Source: Sodiomyces alkalinus F11
Lineage: Eukaryota; Ascomycota; Sordariomycetes; Glomerellales; Plectosphaerellaceae
DNA: 36,985 nucleotides
Reading direction: 5' to 3'
Assembly: GCF_003711515.1 (NCBI RefSeq)
Contig: NW_021167082.1
Span: 293,610 to 330,594 of the forward strand
The position numbers and the translations under genes are program-made. Within the stretch, counting starts at the first letter, position 1. Each line of letters starts with the position of its first letter. The notes beneath the pieces are model-generated. The model made no database searches. It saw only the letters and a list, made by a program, of their open reading frames with translations, and was not told the DNA's origin. Of this stretch, positions 34,451 through 36,985 are shown piece after piece.

Positions 34451-35680
34451 TCACCCATCCCCAGGAAGATCCGAGACCACATCTTCCTCCTTCGCCCTCG
34501 CCCTGAAAGCCTTCCTCAGCTCACACTTCCCCAGAGTCTTCCCCCCAGCCTTACACTCCTCACAAATCTTGCCATGCCGCACCATGAGCACATGCAGCCC
34601 ATACTTCTCCCCATCAGGGATCTTCGCATTCAAGTGCGCATACGTCTCATCCCTCGTCGCCCGAGCGGGCCGCCACCCCAGCAACCCGCTGATGCGCCAC
34701 ACATGGGTATCAACCGCAAAGCTCTCCCGCCGCAGACAGAACAGCAACACGCAGCTGGCCGTCTTGTGCCCCACGCCGCGGAACGAGAGCAGCTCGCGCA
34801 TGGCCTCCTCGTCCGTGGCCCCGAAGAGGTGGTCGAGCGAGTAGACGCCGTGCCGCTGGCGGACCTGGTCCAGGATCTGCAGGATGGCGCGGGACTTTAC
34901 GCCCGCGAGGCCGCCGCGGCGGATGGCGGATTCGAGCTTGGCGGGGCCGCCTTGGACGATGCGGTGCCAGACGGTTTCGTCGGCGGGGTCTTCCTCTTTG
35001 CAAGCTTTGATCCTGCTTCTGCTGACGCTGCTGCTGCTGCCACTGCTGCTGCTACTGCTGCTGCTACTGCTGCTTGTAGTGACTGCTGTGCTAATGGCGG
35101 AGCTGTAACCGTAGGCGGCGTCCAGGCCTTGCTTCGCGAGGGCGGAGTTCGTGTCGCTCGTGTTCTGGCTTAGGATGGTCCGGACGAGGGCATCGAGAAC
35201 AGAAGGAGACTCGCCGCATCCTGCCCCGGTGGTGGGGGCCTTAATGTCACCTAGTTCCGGACGTGCTCGCTCTCCGTGCAGTTCGGAGAGGATGCGGTGC
35301 GCGAGTCGGGTTTCGGCGGGTGACGGGTGGAGGAATTCTGGAAACGGGCTGCGGGAGGCGTACTGGGCGTATTCTTTTAGTTTCTTCGTTTCGAGGACGT
35401 TGGTGGAGGCTGATTTGGTGGCCTGGGCAATTTCGGTGCTGGGAGGGGAGCGAGGGACTGATTTGCTGTCGTCGTCGTCGTCTTCAGCTTCCTCTTTCTT
35501 AATGCGTTTGGATGGTTTGGCCGGGGATGGAAATGACGGTGATGGTGATGAAAGCGATGTCCTCTTTCGTTTGTCTGAACAGTCAGAGGTTAGTTCTTGT
35601 TTTGTGATGGCTGTCGGTGCCGTTGATGAGCTTGCCAGCATGGCGGCTTGACGGGTTCGAGAACGAGTGAGTCGTGTCAT
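34451..35680 (-). CDS. HhH-GPD base-excision DNA glycosylase (endonuclease III-like)
   Basis: A single open frame of 409 aa. The N-terminus (about 1-95) is basic and disordered with KRKR and KPSKRIKK clusters, likely nuclear signals. The HhH-GPD fold starts near SPSVLDALVRTILSQNTSDTN. The helix-hairpin-helix LLSFRGVGHKTASC carries the catalytic Lys306, and VDTHVWRI carries Asp324, 18 residues on, the spacing seen in endonuclease III. Such enzymes excise oxidised or mismatched bases through a Schiff-base lyase mechanism. The C-terminus has Cys373, Cys376 and Cys386 only, not the four-Cys (x6, x2, x5) 4Fe-4S loop. A Ser tract (encoded by 35013-35076) interrupts the fold. The branch of the family (Nth-like versus other fungal HhH-GPD) is not settled by sight. 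Confidence 0.88.
   Translation of the reverse strand: MTRLTRSRTRQAAMLASSSTAPTAITKQELTSDCSDKRKRTSLSSPSPSFPSPAKPSKRIKKEEAEDDDDDSKSVPRSPPSTEIAQATKSASTNVLETKKLKEYAQYASRSPFPEFLHPSPAETRLAHRILSELHGERARPELGDIKAPTTGAGCGESPSVLDALVRTILSQNTSDTNSALAKQGLDAAYGYSSAISTAVTTSSSSSSSSSSSGSSSSVSRSRIKACKEEDPADETVWHRIVQGGPAKLESAIRRGGLAGVKSRAILQILDQVRQRHGVYSLDHLFGATDEEAMRELLSFRGVGHKTASCVLLFCLRRESFAVDTHVWRISGLLGWRPARATRDETYAHLNAKIPDGEKYGLHVLMVRHGKICEECKAGGKTLGKCELRKAFRARAKEEDVVSDLPGDG
35013..35076 (-). repeat. AGC/AGT repeat encoding polyserine
   Basis: Coding strand AGC/AGT run, translated as a Ser tract with one Gly, inserted between conserved segments of the glycosylase domain. It stays in frame. Confidence 0.88.
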
Positions 35681-36049
35681 GTCGAGGATCTACCGCGGCA
35701 CCACTGGCCAGCGTCCTTGAGAATCAGCTTTGAGCACCCGGTTGAGTACGGCCATGTACTGTCGAAGAGGGCGACGTACAGTCCAAGCCCATTGATCGCT
35801 TCGTTGATACGAAGGGCCCCCCAAGAACGGCACCACTCATAAACGGTCGTGAGAAATGGTCGAGGTCTCGAGGAGACTGGCCAATTGCGCTGGTATTCAG
35901 TCTGTGTTCCGGAAACAATTCATTGAGAAGAATAAAACACAGCTGGCTTGATATGAGATAAATATGTTCGTAAATTAGAATGAAGTAAGAATTCCGTATC
36001 AATGAGATTGGTGATGTATCGATTCACTGCGACGATGGAGAGGGAAAAA
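35681..36049. other. Glycosylase upstream region leading to the mitochondrial junction
   Basis: From the glycosylase start rightwards the sequence is ordinary nuclear-type intergenic DNA, growing more AT-rich after about 35935. No nuclear gene is recognised. The plus-strand frame that becomes the mitochondrial ORF is open from about 35936 if UGA is read as Trp. Confidence 0.5.
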
Positions 36050-36643
36050 ATGGACATGTCGAAATGAGCGTCAAGGCCAAAACAGAACCCCTGAACACCA
36101 CCGGCTGCCGGGTTAAAAGCAATGGAAGACTTTCCAACCCTTATAGTTTCCACTGCACCATTAGCAGCTAACCCTCATATATGATATGCTTTTACTCCTT
36201 TAGCTATAAAATTAGTAGCAGGGAGTGCCGTTCTTTATTTTTTTTGAGGTATATATTTAACTGAAGGAGGTCTAGAAGTTTTTGATCCTGATATACTAAG
36301 TAGGTTTTTTCCTTTAACACGGCAATATATAGATTGAATGCTTGAGTTTTATGAAACAGTCAGAGCAAATGTTTCTTTTGCTCAACCTTCACCAGAAGCT
36401 ATTGAGTACTATAGATATTTTGATACTATAATTCAAAGTTTAAATAGAATATTTCCAGCTTACCGTCATTTAGCTCCTTTTTTTGAATATAGAGAGGATT
36501 TAGTTTTACTTGAAGGAAGATATACTCAAACTGCGCAAAGGCTTATTAGACAATTTAGAGAAATGGAAAATATGCTATATGATCATAATATAGTTAGATT
36601 TAGACTTCCAAGATTTGAACTTAAAGTAGTACCACAACTTTAA
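36050..36643 (+). CDS. Unidentified mitochondrial ORF (UGA = Trp)
   Basis: Read with the mould mitochondrial code, the frame is open to the stop at 36641-36643. The standard code gives only the 101 codons from 36338. In-frame UGA codons occur at 36065, 36092, 36182, 36245 and 36335; those at 36182-36335 sit in protein-like contexts (NPHIWYAFTPLAIKL, YFFWGIYLTEGG, QYIDWMLEFYETV). One hydrophobic segment (about LAIKLVAGSAVLYFFWGIYL) precedes a long hydrophilic helical part ending LPRFELKVVPQL. It is not any standard fungal mitochondrial gene product that I recognise (cob, cox, nad, atp or rps3). The start is uncertain: ATG at 36002, 36014, 36035 and 36050 are all in frame, and those left of about 36140 may be nuclear DNA. 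Confidence 0.55.
36100..36190. other. Probable nuclear-to-mitochondrial sequence junction
   Basis: A GC-rich segment (about 36097-36116) gives way, within about 60 bp, to very AT-rich sequence that reads only with the mitochondrial code. I cannot fix the breakpoint to a base, because the frame stays open across it. No inverted or direct repeat is obvious at the join. Confidence 0.55.
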
Positions 36644-36681
36644 GTTCTAAATAAACAAGGATAACTTTTATTATCTCTTAA

Positions 36682-36752
36682 AGATTATGAAGTAAATGGT
36701 TTACACTTTGATTGCAAATCTTAAGTCCTAGGTTCGATTCCTACATAATCTT
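36682..36752 (+). tRNA. trnC: Mitochondrial tRNA-Cys (GCA)
   Basis: Cloverleaf parts can be drawn. The acceptor stem AGATTAT/ATAATCT (36682-36688 and 36745-36751) has 7 pairs. The D arm is GTAA/TTAC. The anticodon loop TTGCAAA has GCA at 36714-36716. The T arm is CTAGG-TTCGATT-CCTAC with one mismatch. The anticodon stem is imperfect (U-U oppositions), so either the tRNA is degenerate or my alignment of that stem is off by a base. Its place just before cox1 is the usual trnC position in Sordariomycete mitochondrial genomes as I recall it. Confidence 0.75.
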
Positions 36753-36874
36753 ACAAAAAAAAATAATTCAATAAATTTAAATAAATTAAACTCATTTTTA
36801 TGAGATACACTCTTTTTTAGGTATTTAATACTTTCACAAGAAGAGTATTTAAATTTAAATATTTATAAATTTAA
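36753..36874. other. Mitochondrial trnC-cox1 spacer
   Basis: AT-rich spacer with short repeated AAATTTAAAT palindromic strings; no gene. Confidence 0.7.
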
Positions 36875-36985
36875 ATGTTAGAAAGTAGTGAAGAAAGTAG
36901 TGAAGAAAGTAGTGAGCCTGTCCATAAACATGGCCTAATAAGAGAATTAAAATCTTCAATCTCGATAGGATTTGAAAGATGATTT
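36875..36985 (+). CDS. cox1: cox1, cytochrome c oxidase subunit 1, 5' end only
   Basis: Thirty-seven codons run to the window edge. The last part, SSISIGFERWF, matches the start of fungal COX1 (SSISI-x2-ERWF); the Trp is encoded by UGA, so the mitochondrial code applies. In relatives that I know, the protein begins close to SSISI. Here no ATG lies at that point, and the nearest in-frame ATG (36875) adds a 26-residue N-terminal stretch with three ESSE repeats (12-nt units, 36881-36916) followed by PVHKHGLIRELK. COX1 is the haem-a3/CuB catalytic subunit of complex IV in the inner membrane. The gene is cut by the window end, so introns and integrity cannot be judged. Confidence 0.85.
36881..36916 (+). 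repeat. 12-nt in-frame tandem repeat in the cox1 5' end
   Basis: Three head-to-tail copies of GAAAGTAGTGAA (last base differs in copy three), each encoding ESSE. Confidence 0.9.

Noticed and set aside
35920..36153. Minus-strand 77-codon frame crossing the junction
   Set aside because: It overlaps the open mitochondrial-code frame on the plus strand and shows no motif; taken as a shadow.
36338..36643. Mitochondrial ORF taken as only 101 codons from the ATG at 36338
   Set aside because: The frame continues upstream through UGA codons in protein-like context, so the standard code cuts it short.
1..36985. CRISPR arrays, bacterial operons or phage elements
   Set aside because: The window is fungal; the only regular repeats are microsatellites and short tandem duplications, with no spacer-repeat pattern.

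Overview
The window reads as the nuclear genome of a filamentous ascomycete, most likely a Sordariomycete. The evidence is short introns (51-111 nt, one of 333 nt) with GTAAGT/GTATGT-type donors and AG acceptors, high-GC coding regions, polyQ/polyS/poly-N tracts in proteins, long pyrimidine-rich intergenic DNA, and families typical of this group (SPX-EXS SYG1, DUF7924, DUF3140 plus HVA1-type Tudor, Zn2Cys6 factors). I assigned all families by eye from motifs; no search was run. For the multi-exon genes the exon lengths sum to a multiple of three.

Layout, left to right: a SYG1/XPR1-like phosphate exporter or sensor (minus, five exons, 189-3898); about 4 kb of non-coding DNA; a DUF7730-like protein (plus, 7913-9967); tail to tail with it, the large subunit of chromatin assembly factor 1 (minus, 10540-12708), with a 20-N assembly gap just upstream of its start; a polyQ, low-complexity conserved protein (minus, 14740-15954); about 4.2 kb with no recognisable gene; a small Ala/Gly-rich protein (minus, 20111-20692); a permuted papain-like His/Cys protein (minus, 21756-22914); a broken Zn2Cys6 transcription factor (minus, 23629-25181); about 3.1 kb nearly empty apart from a possible small membrane protein; an EthD-like alpha/beta-barrel protein (minus, 28334-29231); a DUF7924 protein with a PD-(D/E)XK-like pattern (minus, 30174-31796); a DUF3140 plus HVA1-type Tudor protein (minus, 32137-33219); and an HhH-GPD DNA glycosylase (minus, 34451-35680).

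The last ~0.8-0.9 kb is different. It is AT-rich, reads with UGA as tryptophan, and carries an unidentified ORF, a tRNA-Cys(GCA)-like gene and the first 37 codons of cox1. That is the mitochondrial order trnC-cox1. The window therefore ends in mitochondrial DNA joined to a nuclear locus, either a recent nuclear mitochondrial insertion (NUMT) or, equally possibly, an assembly chimera.

The genes look like independent housekeeping and accessory genes, with no sign of a metabolic cluster or a defined new system. The items most worth a second look are the nuclear/mitochondrial junction and its unidentified ORF, the cox1 N-terminal extension, the frameshifted transcription factor, and the DUF7924 and His/Cys proteins.
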